A DNA stretch of 64,000 bases. It comes from Microbispora oryzae (lineage in GTDB: Bacteria > Actinomycetota > Actinomycetes > Streptosporangiales > Streptosporangiaceae). How positions within the stretch are numbered: position 1 is the stretch's first letter; each line of letters begins with the position of its first letter. The translations under genes were made by a program, and so were the position numbers. The notes beneath the pieces are model-generated. The model made no database searches, was not told the DNA's origin, and saw only the letters and a list, made by a program, of their open reading frames with translations. Shown piece after piece: positions 25,059 through 33,644 of this stretch. The stretch is taken from NCBI RefSeq assembly GCF_017896165.1, contig NZ_JAFCNB010000002.1:372001-436000 (forward strand), written 5' to 3'.

Positions 25059-25742
25059 GTGAACGCGCCCGCCCACGCCCGTATCGTCGTCGCGGACGAT
25101 CACACACTGTTCCGCCAGGGCCTGGTCGAAATGATCTCCACGACCGGGGATTTCGAGGTCGTCGGGGAGGCGTCGACCGGGCCGGAGGCCATCCTCGCGG
25201 TGGGCCGGCACCGCCCCGACATCCTGATCCTCGACGTGGAGATGCCGGGTCCCGGCGCCAAGGCGACGGTGGTCGAGCTGACCCGGCTCCACCCGGAGAC
25301 CCGCATCGCCATCCTGACCATGCACGACGATCCCGGTCTGCTCCACGAGCTGCTGCGGTGCGGGGCCGCGGCCTATCTGGTGAAGACCATCGCGCGCAGC
25401 GAGCTGCTCGCGGCCCTGCACGCGCTGACCCGCGACGGGCGCAACGTGCTGCTCTCGGTGTCGCGGGAGACCATCGACCGGCTCAAGCGCAACCCGCCCG
25501 AGCCGCGGACGACGCTGTCGGACCGCGAGCTGGAGGTGCTGCAGCTGACCGCGCAGGCCCTGACGAACTCCCAGATCGCGGTCCGGCTGCACATCGCCGA
25601 GACGACCGTCAAACGCCACCTGACGAAGATCTACGGCAAGCTCGGCGCGGTGTCCCGGCTGGACGCCATCCGCAAGGCGAACGCCGCCGGGCTGCTGCGC
25701 GGCGCGACGAGGTTCGAGGCGGCCGAGGGCGGCCCGGCCTGA
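25059..25742 (+). CDS. NarL/LuxR-family response regulator
   Basis: A 227-residue regulator paired with the upstream kinase. The receiver domain has VVADDHTLFRQGL, phospho-acceptor Asp in ILILDVEMPG and Lys in YLVKTI; the C-terminal LuxR-type helix-turn-helix is LSDRELEVLQLTAQALTNSQ to TTVKRHLTKIYGKLG. The GTG at 25059 is used; the short stretch between the kinase stop and this start repeats the kinase gene end (G-tract then GCTGTGAA). It converges on the DAHP synthase gene 21 bp away. Confidence 0.92.
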   Translation: MNAPAHARIVVADDHTLFRQGLVEMISTTGDFEVVGEASTGPEAILAVGRHRPDILILDVEMPGPGAKATVVELTRLHPETRIAILTMHDDPGLLHELLRCGAAAYLVKTIARSELLAALHALTRDGRNVLLSVSRETIDRLKRNPPEPRTTLSDRELEVLQLTAQALTNSQIAVRLHIAETTVKRHLTKIYGKLGAVSRLDAIRKANAAGLLRGATRFEAAEGGPA

Positions 25743-25763
25743 GCCGCCCCCGGCCACATCCCA

Positions 25764-26867
25764 CTAATTCTCGACGAACCGGGCCGCGGCGACCGGGAAG
25801 GCACCGACGGGCTCGCCCCTGAGCATGCGCACCTTCCGCCGGCCCGCGACACTCGGGTGCATCGTGCGGCCGGCCGCGCCGGTGGCCAGGCTCAGCCTGC
25901 TCATCAGCTCGGGCAGCCGGGTAACGGGAAGCGCCTGCTTGCCGTCGCACATCGCGGTGGCCGGGTCGTGGTGCGACTCCACGATGACGCCGTCCGCGCC
26001 GGCCGCCGCCGCCGCGAGGGCCAGCGGGATCACCAGGCTGGTCGTGCCGGCGGCGTGACTCGGGTCGACGATCACGGGCAGATGGGTGCGCTCCTTCAGC
26101 ACGGCCACCGCCCCCACGTCGAGCGTGAACCGGTAGCTGTTCTCGAAGGTGCGGATGCCGCGCTCGCACAGCACGAGCTGCTCGTTGCCGCCCTCCAGGA
26201 CGTACTCGGCGGCGAGCAGGGTCTCCTCGACGGTCGCCGACAGGCCCCGCTTGAGCAGCACCGGCCTGCGCAGCCTGCCGAGCTCGCGCAGCAGCGTGAA
26301 GTTCTGCATGTTGCGGGCGCCGACCTGGAGCATGTCCGCCGAATCCGCGACGTCCTCGATGTCGCGCACGTCGAGGATCTCGGTGACCACGGGCAGCCCG
26401 GTCATCGCCCTGGCCTCGGCGAGCAGCTCCAGCCCCTCGCGGCCGAGCCCCTGGAAGGCGTACGGCGAGCTGCGCGGCTTGAAGGCGCCGCCGCGCAGGG
26501 CGTGGCAGCCCGCGTCGCGCACCGCGGCCGCGATCTCCAGCAGCTGCTCGCCGCTCTCCACCGAGCAGGGCCCGGCGATGACGGTGAACCCGGCGGGCCC
26601 GATGTGACACTCCCCCAGCGCGACCGTGCTGAGCGCGCCCAGCTTGGCCTCGCTGGACGCCAGCACGTGGGGCGCGGGGATCCGGGTCACACTCAGCACC
26701 GCGGGCTCGGCGGCCAGCGCCGCCGCGACGGCGTCGCGGTCTCCCGACGCCGACAGGACCGCGCGGTTGTGCACCCGCAGATCCGACCCCGCGGACGCGG
26801 CCAGGTCGATGACGCGGTCCAGTTGGTCCTGATCCGCTCTTTCGTCGATAACGATGACGACCGTCAC
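25764..26867 (-). CDS. 3-deoxy-7-phosphoheptulonate (DAHP) synthase, type I-beta
   Basis: A 367-residue first enzyme of the shikimate pathway (PEP plus erythrose 4-phosphate). The barrel has IAGPCSVES, RGGAFKPRSSPYAFQGLG, VGARNMQNFTLL, LLKRGLSATVEETLLAAEY and VDPSHAAGTTS. The first ~75 residues form the ferredoxin-like regulatory domain seen in Thermotoga-type enzymes. It is the last gene of the SARP-controlled operon, 4 nt after NRPS1, so it is most likely a dedicated copy that raises chorismate supply for the anthranilate branch. The GTG at 26867 is chosen. Confidence 0.93.
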   Translation of the reverse strand: MTVVIVIDERADQDQLDRVIDLAASAGSDLRVHNRAVLSASGDRDAVAAALAAEPAVLSVTRIPAPHVLASSEAKLGALSTVALGECHIGPAGFTVIAGPCSVESGEQLLEIAAAVRDAGCHALRGGAFKPRSSPYAFQGLGREGLELLAEARAMTGLPVVTEILDVRDIEDVADSADMLQVGARNMQNFTLLRELGRLRRPVLLKRGLSATVEETLLAAEYVLEGGNEQLVLCERGIRTFENSYRFTLDVGAVAVLKERTHLPVIVDPSHAAGTTSLVIPLALAAAAAGADGVIVESHHDPATAMCDGKQALPVTRLPELMSRLSLATGAAGRTMHPSVAGRRKVRMLRGEPVGAFPVAAARFVEN

Positions 26868-26871
26868 GCTC

Positions 26872-29769
26872 TTACCTACCTGTCTCTACTAGCTGGGCGG
26901 ATACGGAAAGGCGCGCGACGGCCGCTTCGCAGTCGGCCGCGAGCCGCCGGGCCGCGGGATCGTCCGGCAGGTCCCAGTCGAGCCTGAGCCTGCCGTCCGT
27001 CTCCCGGACCAGCAGGTGGACCGCCGCACCCGGCGCGCCGAACACGCCGCGGTCCTCCACGGCGAACGCGCCGCCGGAGGCGACGGGACGGTGCGCGAGC
27101 AGGTTCGTCACGACCACCGGCACGTCTCCCTCCGACAGCACCCGGGTGCGGCGGCTGAAGTCGCCCACCACCCCGGACACCCCCGGATGGACGGGGGGAC
27201 GGCCGAGCTCGTTGGCGAACAGCGAGAAGCCCTCGTGTGCCGCCACGGTCTCGGCGACCGCGGCGAGCACCGTCGCCGCGGGGGTGGCGCCCGTCTGCTC
27301 GGCACGGGTGGCCAGGGCGGTCCACTGCCAGGCCTCGCCGGTGTGCGTCCGGTGCTCCCTGGCGCCTGAGTCACCCGCTTCCGGGATCGCGGTGCCCTGG
27401 ACCGTCCTGCCGGGCTGGACGTGGCCGGCGCAGTCGCGGAAGGTCACCTCCAGCCTGGGCAGCGCGGCCGGCGCGGCGTCCGGGTCTTCGTACAGCTCGG
27501 ACAGCTCCGGGAGGAGCACATGGTGGACGCTCCGGGCGTCCGCGACCGCGCGGTGCACCGACAGCAGGACGCGTACGGCGTCTCCGGGCAGCAGCACGAC
27601 CGTCAGCTCGTGCAGCGGCGCCCCGGGGGTGGGCACCGGCGTGGCCGTCCAGCGCTCGCGCAGGGCGGCCGCCGACCGCTCCGCCTCCTCAGGCCGCAGG
27701 TCGCGCAGGTCGCGCACCACCACGTCGCCGGCCACACCTTCCGGCGGGAGCACGACCAGGGAGTCGTCGTCGTGCCGCACGGTCCGCAGGGCGTCGTGCC
27801 GGGTTCGCAGAGCCGCCCACGCCTCCCTGAACGCGTCCACGTCGAGCCAGTCGCGGTGCCATTCGAGGTGGTCGTGCCCGCCGGGGGCGGCGAACTGCGC
27901 CCGCTGGCCGTCGGTGGGCGGGAAGGGCTCAAACCGGCTGGCCGGATCGGGGGTGAGCGCGGGCGGCACGGCCTCCGGCGCCGACGCCCGCTCGCCGCAC
28001 AGCGCGGCGATCCCGGCGACCGTGGGCGCCTTGAGCAGGTCGGCCATGCCGATCCCCGTGTCGAGTCCCGCGTCCAGCTCCGCGCGCATCCCGGCCAGCA
28101 GCCGCGTGGCGCGCAGCGAGTCGCCGCCGAGCTCGAAGAAGCTGTCGTCGACGCCGATCTCGTCCAGGTCGAGCACGTCGGCCCAGATCACCGCGAGCAC
28201 CTGTTCCAGCTCGGTGCGCGGGGCGACGAACGGCACGCCGAGGTCGGGCCGCTCCCGCGACGGCGGCGGCAGCTTGGCCCGGTCGATCTTGCCGTTCACC
28301 GTGGTCGGCAGGTCGCCCACGACGAACGCGGCGGGGACCATGTGCGCGGGCAGCCGCTCCGACATGGCGCGCCGCAGCGCGAACACCGCCACGGTTCCGC
28401 CGGGGGTGGGCTCCACGTAGCCGACGAGCCGGCGCTCGCCGGGGATGTCCTCCCGGGCGAGGACGGCGCACTGCATGACGCCGGGCTGGGCGGCGAGCAC
28501 GCTCTCCACCTCGCCCAGGTGCACCAGGTAGCCGCGGATCTTCACCTGGTCGTCGGTCCGGCCGATGATCTCCACCGTGCCGTCGGCCCACATCTGCGCG
28601 AAGTCGCCGCTGCGGTAGAGCACCGGGTACGGATCCCCGGGCAGCGGGTTGGGCAGGAACTTCGCGCCGTTGACGTCCGGCCGGTTGAGGTAGCCCTGCG
28701 ACAGGCTGGCCCCCGAGATGTAGAGCTCGCCGGTCACCCCGGGCGGCACCTCGGCCATCTTCTCGTCCAGCACGTACATGCGGACGTTGGCGACCGGACG
28801 GCCGACGGGCGGCAGGACCTCGCCCCTGCGCTCGGCGGGAACGCCGGCGGCCATCTCGGTGAGGTCGCAGGTGGCGACGACGTTGGCCTCCGCCGAGCCG
28901 TACACGTTCAGCACGCGGTAGGGCAGGCCGTCCCTGGGCCAGGTGCGGACCCGCTCGCCCGCGATGCGCATGACCCGCAGGGCGGTGCCGTCCGGCCAGT
29001 CGAGGTTCCAGATCCGTTCCGCCATGGCGGTCAGCACGAGCGACTGCGTGATCCGTTCCTCGACCAGCCAGTCGCGCAGCTGCGCCGCGCTCTGCGCCAC
29101 GTCCGGCTCCGGGATGAGGACGGTGCCGCCCGCGGCCAGGATCGGGAAGGGGTCGACCTCCACCAGGCCGAAGCCGGGCGAGCACAGCCAGCTTCCCCGG
29201 GTCTCCTCGTCGATCCCGCACTGCTCCCGCAGCACGTTCACGGTGTTGCGCATCGGCCCGTGCCGCAGCAGCACCGCCTTCGGCGTACCGGTGGAGCCGG
29301 ACGTGTAGGCGATGTGGCAGACGGTCTCGTCGGCCACCGGCACACCCGGGTCCTCGGCGGGGGCGGACCGCCACGCCGGGTCGCCGACCTCGACGATCGG
29401 GCAGCAGCCCTCGACGTGGTCGCGCAGGTCGTCCCTGGTGACGACCGCGGCGGCCCCGGCGTCGGTCAGCATGAAACGCAGGCGCTGCCGCGGATACTCG
29501 GGGTCGAGCAGCACCGCGGCCCCGCCGGTCTTGAAGACGGCGAGCTGGGCGAGGACGCTCTCGATCGAGCGCTCCAGGCAGACGCCGATCCGCCGGCCGG
29601 GCCCGCCGCCCAGCCGGATCAGGTGCTGGGCGAGGCGGTTCGCGGCCTCGTCGAGCGCGCCGTAGGTGATGCTCTCGCCCCGGCGGACGACGGCCGTCGC
29701 GTCCGGCCGGCGCCGCGCCATGTCGGCGACGAGCTCGTGGAAGTGGCCGCCGGCCCACGTGTCGTTCAC
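26872..29769 (-). CDS. NRPS1: A-PCP-degenerate Cy, predicted aryl-acid (anthranilate) loading module
   Basis: A 965-residue synthetase. The A domain (1-505) has YTSGSTGTPKAV, YRSGDFAQ, GRTDDQVKIRGY and NGKIDR with the catalytic Lys, so it should be active. At the position of Asp235 of GrsA it has Gly (SPGFGLVEVD, Gly201); the extracted code is G-L-V-L-R-A-V-V-V-K, which argues against an alpha-amino acid. PCP: ELGGDSLRA with Ser551. Residues 615-965 resemble a heterocyclization domain (GQRAQF, RHDALR, VVGDFSR, VVVTNLL), but its core DxxxxDxxS reads HRAVADARS and a stretch in the middle is missing. There is no upstream C domain, as expected for a starter module. The GTG at 29769 follows GAGGGG. 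Confidence 0.9.
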   Translation of the reverse strand: MNDTWAGGHFHELVADMARRRPDATAVVRRGESITYGALDEAANRLAQHLIRLGGGPGRRIGVCLERSIESVLAQLAVFKTGGAAVLLDPEYPRQRLRFMLTDAGAAAVVTRDDLRDHVEGCCPIVEVGDPAWRSAPAEDPGVPVADETVCHIAYTSGSTGTPKAVLLRHGPMRNTVNVLREQCGIDEETRGSWLCSPGFGLVEVDPFPILAAGGTVLIPEPDVAQSAAQLRDWLVEERITQSLVLTAMAERIWNLDWPDGTALRVMRIAGERVRTWPRDGLPYRVLNVYGSAEANVVATCDLTEMAAGVPAERRGEVLPPVGRPVANVRMYVLDEKMAEVPPGVTGELYISGASLSQGYLNRPDVNGAKFLPNPLPGDPYPVLYRSGDFAQMWADGTVEIIGRTDDQVKIRGYLVHLGEVESVLAAQPGVMQCAVLAREDIPGERRLVGYVEPTPGGTVAVFALRRAMSERLPAHMVPAAFVVGDLPTTVNGKIDRAKLPPPSRERPDLGVPFVAPRTELEQVLAVIWADVLDLDEIGVDDSFFELGGDSLRATRLLAGMRAELDAGLDTGIGMADLLKAPTVAGIAALCGERASAPEAVPPALTPDPASRFEPFPPTDGQRAQFAAPGGHDHLEWHRDWLDVDAFREAWAALRTRHDALRTVRHDDDSLVVLPPEGVAGDVVVRDLRDLRPEEAERSAAALRERWTATPVPTPGAPLHELTVVLLPGDAVRVLLSVHRAVADARSVHHVLLPELSELYEDPDAAPAALPRLEVTFRDCAGHVQPGRTVQGTAIPEAGDSGAREHRTHTGEAWQWTALATRAEQTGATPAATVLAAVAETVAAHEGFSLFANELGRPPVHPGVSGVVGDFSRRTRVLSEGDVPVVVTNLLAHRPVASGGAFAVEDRGVFGAPGAAVHLLVRETDGRLRLDWDLPDDPAARRLAADCEAAVARLSVSAQLVETGR

Positions 29770-29792
29770 GGCGATGTTCCCCTCAGTGTGCC

Positions 29793-30386
29793 TCAGCGGA
29801 TGGTCATCGGTTTGCGGGCGGCGATGCCCACGAAGTTGGAGAACAGCCGCAGTCCGTCGACGGTGCAGATGCTCTCGGGATGGAACTGCACCGACTCGAT
29901 CGGCAGCGTCCGGTGCCGCAGCCCCATCACGTACCCGTCGTCGGCCGAGCGGGCCGTCACGACGAGGTCGGCCGGCACGCTGTCCTCGGCCACGACCAGG
30001 GAGTGGTAGCGGGTGGCCTCGAACGGCTCCGGCATGCCCGCGAAGAGTCCCTCGCCGTCGTGCAGCACCTTGCTGGTCTTGCCGTGCATCAGGTGGTCCG
30101 CGCGGACCACGCGGCCGCCGAACGCGGCGCCGATCGCCTGGTGGCCGAGGCACACGCCCAGCATGGGCAGCCGATGGCCGAACTCGTGGACCAGCTCGAC
30201 GTGCCCGGAGACCAGGGGGTGACCGGGGCCGGGGCCGAGCACCAGCGCGTCCGGGTCCATCGCGACCACGTCGGCGTGGCTCAGCTCGTTCGAGCGCACC
30301 ACGATCGGGTCCGCGCCGGCGCTGTGCATGTACTGCCGGATGATGTGCACGAAGCTGTCGAACGCGTCGACGATGAGAACTCTCAC
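29793..30386 (-). CDS. Anthranilate synthase component II, glutamine amidotransferase (TrpG-like)
   Basis: A 197-residue class I glutamine amidotransferase: LIVDAFDSFVHII, oxyanion strand PGPGHP, nucleophile Cys in GVCLGHQAIG and His/Glu in QFHPES. It makes ammonia for the TrpE-like partner encoded upstream. The GTG start overlaps that gene's stop (GTGA at 30383-30386), so the subunits are made together. It belongs to the SARP-controlled operon, so it is probably dedicated to the pathway rather than to tryptophan synthesis. Confidence 0.92.
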   Translation of the reverse strand: MRVLIVDAFDSFVHIIRQYMHSAGADPIVVRSNELSHADVVAMDPDALVLGPGPGHPLVSGHVELVHEFGHRLPMLGVCLGHQAIGAAFGGRVVRADHLMHGKTSKVLHDGEGLFAGMPEPFEATRYHSLVVAEDSVPADLVVTARSADDGYVMGLRHRTLPIESVQFHPESICTVDGLRLFSNFVGIAARKPMTIR

Positions 30387-31858
30387 GCGCGGGGCTCCTC
30401 TCCGGTGACCGCCCAGTGGGCCGCGCCCAGCTTGGCGATGGTCTCGTTCCACTCGCGTTGCGGCGTCGAGTCGGCCACGACCCCCGCGGACGCCCGGGCG
30501 CGGTAGACGCCGTCGCCGTGCACGAGGGTGCGGATGCACAGGGCGAGGTTGACGAAGCCGCCGACGTCGACCAGGCCGAGGGCCCCCGCGTAGATGCCGC
30601 GGCGACTGCTCTCGACGGACTCGATGATCTCCATGGCCCGGACCTTCGGGGCGCCGGTCATGGTGCCGGACGGGAACAGCGCGGCGACGACGTCGTAGCC
30701 GTCCAGGCCCGCGTCGAGCCGTCCGGTCACCGTGGAGACCAGGTGGAGCAGCCGCGCGTACCGCTCGACGACGAGCATGTGCGGCACGTCGAGCGTCCCC
30801 GGCGCGCAGATCCGGCCGATGTCGTTGCGGCACAGGTCGACGAGCATGACGTGCTCGGCGATCTCCTTGGGGTCCTGCCGGAGCCTGCGCACGGCGGCCG
30901 GGTCCGGCTCGTCACCCGGCCCGCAGGGCAGCGTCCCCGCGATCGGGCGCATCGTGACCAGCCCGTCCTCCACCCTGGCGAACAGCTCGGGGCTCGCGCC
31001 GACCACCGTGTGCCCGGCCAGCGGAGCCAGATACATGTACGGCGACGGGTTGCGCGCCCGCAGCCTGCGATAGACGTCGACCGGGCCGGCCGCGCTGCGC
31101 ATGGCGAACTCGTGGCCGATCTGGACCTGGTAGATGTCGCCGGCCGCGATGTGCTCAAGGCACCGCCCGACACTGTCGTGGTAGAGATCCGGGGTGGTGC
31201 TGTCGGAGACGTCCGTCGCCCGGCTCGCCGGCACCTGCTCCCCCGGCGCGGGCGCCGGGGCGGGCAGCGGCAGCAGGTCTGCGGCGTCCAGCGCCGGCCA
31301 CGCGTCGCACTCGTGCAGCACGAGTTCGGCGTCCCCGCCCGCCCCGATGCGGACGTGCCCCTGGTGGAGCACCAGGGCGACGTCGGGGAGATCGGCCTCC
31401 TGCTCGATGAGGAACGGCAGGTCCTCGATGTAGCGGGCGGTGTCGTACCCGAAGAACGCGAGGAAGCCGAAGCGGAACGTCGACCGCGATCCCGGGGCGT
31501 CGAAGCAGGCGTGGACGGCCCGCAGCACGTCCCACAGCCCGCGCGGGTCGGGCAGGGTGAGCTCGCCGCCCGTGCCGTCGAGCAGGCCGTCCGTGCGGCG
31601 GCGCACCTCGGACACCAGCGCGGGCAGGCCGGTGACGCGCACGACGCCCCGCGTCACGGAGACGGACAGCAGCTCGCGGAAACCGACGTACGACTCCCGG
31701 GTGTCCACCTCGGGTCCCGTCACCGACTCCAGCAGGTAGACGTCGCTCGGGCCGAACCGGTCGGCCAGCGCGGTGTAGATCGTCAGCGGGTCGGCCGGGC
31801 CGGCCGGCCAGGTGCGGGTCCGGACGCGCAGCGACGTCCGGACGGCGGTGTGCGTCAT
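30383..31858 (-). CDS. Anthranilate synthase component I (TrpE-like)
   Basis: A 491-residue chorismate-utilising enzyme. The C-terminal half has GDIYQVQIGHEF, MRPIAGTLPCG, EHVMLVDLCRNDIGRI, FPSGTMTGAPKVRAMEIIE and RGIYAGALG. The motif PIAGT has Ala where aminodeoxychorismate synthases (PabB) have Lys, so anthranilate (or aminodeoxyisochorismate) is the expected product and not 4-aminobenzoate. The N-terminal half keeps LLES, part of the tryptophan feedback site, so inhibition by tryptophan is possible. The ATG at 31858 lies 14 nt after the upstream ligase. With the coupled TrpG-like subunit it probably makes the NRPS1 substrate. Confidence 0.9.
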   Translation of the reverse strand: MTHTAVRTSLRVRTRTWPAGPADPLTIYTALADRFGPSDVYLLESVTGPEVDTRESYVGFRELLSVSVTRGVVRVTGLPALVSEVRRRTDGLLDGTGGELTLPDPRGLWDVLRAVHACFDAPGSRSTFRFGFLAFFGYDTARYIEDLPFLIEQEADLPDVALVLHQGHVRIGAGGDAELVLHECDAWPALDAADLLPLPAPAPAPGEQVPASRATDVSDSTTPDLYHDSVGRCLEHIAAGDIYQVQIGHEFAMRSAAGPVDVYRRLRARNPSPYMYLAPLAGHTVVGASPELFARVEDGLVTMRPIAGTLPCGPGDEPDPAAVRRLRQDPKEIAEHVMLVDLCRNDIGRICAPGTLDVPHMLVVERYARLLHLVSTVTGRLDAGLDGYDVVAALFPSGTMTGAPKVRAMEIIESVESSRRGIYAGALGLVDVGGFVNLALCIRTLVHGDGVYRARASAGVVADSTPQREWNETIAKLGAAHWAVTGEEPRA

Positions 31859-31872
31859 CGTCGTCCCCCGGC

Positions 31873-33306
31873 TCAACTCGTGATCACCTGCCGCCCGGCG
31901 GCTTCCCGCGCGGCGGCCCGGTGGGCGTTGTCCGCGCCGGCCCGGTTGTCCAGCATCCGGGCGGCCTTCCAGCTGACGAACGACCCGGTGTTGGTGATCG
32001 GGTCGAGCTCGTCGGTGATCCGTACGTCCGCCTCGACGCCGAAGCGCTCCCGCACCCGGGCGGCCACGCCGCGCGCCACCGCGGCCGAGTCGCCGGCGAT
32101 GTCGGTCAGCAGGTCGAGGTGGACGGTGAGGCGCTCGCGGCCGTCGGGCCCGTCGTCGACGACGACCTGGTAGCCCAGGGCGCCGCGGACGCCGTCGAGC
32201 ACGGCGATCTCGATGTCGTCGGCGCGGAAGCCGGCGCCCCCGATGACGACCTGGTCGGCGACCCGGCCCACCACGTCGATCACGGGTCCGGGGTGACCGC
32301 AGGGGCAGCCGCGCCGGTCGAGGGACACCATGTCGCCGGTCCGGTAGCGGATGAGCGGCTTGATGCCGGGGACCAGCATGGTGAGGCAGAGCTCGCCCTC
32401 GCCGCGGTCGCCGAGCACCTCCCCCGTGGCCGGGTCGAGCACCTCGGCGATGTAGTTGGGCCGGGACAGGTGCAGGTTGCCGTACGTGCAGCCGGTGGCG
32501 ATGGCCATCGCCTCCTGCGAGCCGTACAGGGTGGGCAGGGCGTCGGCGTCCCAGATCGACCGGACGTTCGCCGCGAACGCCGGGGTGCAGATCTCGCCGA
32601 GGACGAGGAAGAGCTTGACCTTGAGGTCGCGCTCGATGTCGTACCCGTGGAAGCGCGCGGCCTTCGCGAGGCTCAGGCACAGCGCGGGCGCGCACACGAC
32701 GACCTCGACGTCCAGGTCGCGCATGAGCCGCAGCGCCTTCGCGAACCCGACCCGCGGCGACTCCGGCCAGATCTTCACGTGGCACGCGTCGAGCCTGCGC
32801 GCCGCGTCGCCGAAGGTGTCGCCGAACGCGTAGAGCTCGCACGGCCCCATGAGGCCGATGACGGGCATGCGGTCGCCGAAGCGGGCGCGGAACAGCCGCC
32901 GCCACGACTCCTCCACGTGGGCGTCGCTGGCGAACATGTCCAGGGGGCCGCGCGGGCAGGGGGTCGACGGCCCGGTCGTCCCGGTCGTCTCGTAGTAGAC
33001 CGCCGCCTCGGCCGGGGTGCCGCTGAGGACCGCGTGCATCTCGCGCCGCAGGTCGGCCTTGGTGGTGAACGGGAGCTCGGCCAGACCGGCCGGCGTCACC
33101 GCGGCGACGTCCACGCCGGCCAGGTGCCGCCGGTAGAACGGAGACCGCTCGGTGACGTGCCGCAGCACCGCGGGCAGTCTCTCCGCGTACCAGTCCGTCC
33201 AGTCTGCCTCGGTCAGCGCGCCGGAGAAGTAGCGGTCCCGGAAGGACGTGTAGTCCGACCGGAAACGGCGCGCGTCGGTGGGCGAGCATGTCGCCGTAAC
33301 TGCCAT
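31873..33306 (-). CDS. PaaK-like aryl-acid adenylate-forming ligase
   Basis: A 477-residue ligase of the phenylacetate-CoA ligase family: HVTERSPFYRRHLAG, LPFTTKADLRREM, YYETTGTTGPSTPCPRG, LYGSQEAMAIATG, IRYRTGDMVSLDRRGCPCG and DVVGRVADQVVIGGAG. Such enzymes activate aromatic acids as CoA thioesters or load carrier proteins. It is the first gene of the operon with TrpE, TrpG, NRPS1 and DAHP synthase, and a SARP-type promoter lies directly upstream. Because NRPS1 has its own A domain, this ligase may handle a second aryl acid or a modified anthranilate. The ATG at 33306 follows GGAG at 7-nt spacing. Confidence 0.88.
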   Translation of the reverse strand: MAVTATCSPTDARRFRSDYTSFRDRYFSGALTEADWTDWYAERLPAVLRHVTERSPFYRRHLAGVDVAAVTPAGLAELPFTTKADLRREMHAVLSGTPAEAAVYYETTGTTGPSTPCPRGPLDMFASDAHVEESWRRLFRARFGDRMPVIGLMGPCELYAFGDTFGDAARRLDACHVKIWPESPRVGFAKALRLMRDLDVEVVVCAPALCLSLAKAARFHGYDIERDLKVKLFLVLGEICTPAFAANVRSIWDADALPTLYGSQEAMAIATGCTYGNLHLSRPNYIAEVLDPATGEVLGDRGEGELCLTMLVPGIKPLIRYRTGDMVSLDRRGCPCGHPGPVIDVVGRVADQVVIGGAGFRADDIEIAVLDGVRGALGYQVVVDDGPDGRERLTVHLDLLTDIAGDSAAVARGVAARVRERFGVEADVRITDELDPITNTGSFVSWKAARMLDNRAGADNAHRAAAREAAGRQVITS

Positions 33307-33343
33307 CGGTCGCTCCAGAGATCGGCGTGCGTCAGTGTGCCGG

Positions 33344-33398
33344 AGGCTAGGAGCGCCGAGTTCAGGACGGGTTATGCGGTGGGTTTAAGACGGGTTAC
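33344..33398 (-). promoter_or_regulatory. SARP-type operator/promoter of the ligase-TrpE-TrpG-NRPS1-DAHPS operon
   Basis: Read leftward: a distal pair GTAACCC, 4 bp, TAAACCC, then a proximal pair ATAACCC (33369-33375), GTCC, TGAACTC (33358-33364), 8 bp and -10 TAGCCT (33344-33349). It is the only one of the six sites with two pairs, which may mean stronger or cooperative activation. The ligase ATG lies about 38 nt after the -10. Confidence 0.8.
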
Positions 33399-33644
33399 GC
33401 GCCGTCGCGACCGGCGACGACAGGCCCTGCACCGCGATTTAAGCGAATTTGATTGCTTATCAGAAAACGGCGTCCTTGGACCGGCATCGCATCCCATGTC
33501 GACCTGCCGGAGACTTAGCACATCAGGGCCGCCGAAACCACCAACATCCCAGGTCATCGGCGGTTACCCTATAGCCCTGCTCAGCCGCCACTACGCGTTG
33601 GCCGCCCCTGATCCTCCGGCGCCGCTTGGGGTTCCGAACCGTAC
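33399..33644. other. Intergenic, AT-richer spacer
   Basis: About 245 bp with lower GC than the flanks (for example AAGCGAATTTGATTGCTTATC near 33440). It must hold the promoter of the small rightward gene. I see no convincing -35/-10, repeat or reading frame. Confidence 0.4.

Noticed and set aside
30383-31858. Reading the TrpE-like gene as PabB (4-aminobenzoate branch)
   Set aside because: The diagnostic motif is PIAGT, not PIKGT, and LLES of the tryptophan site is present.
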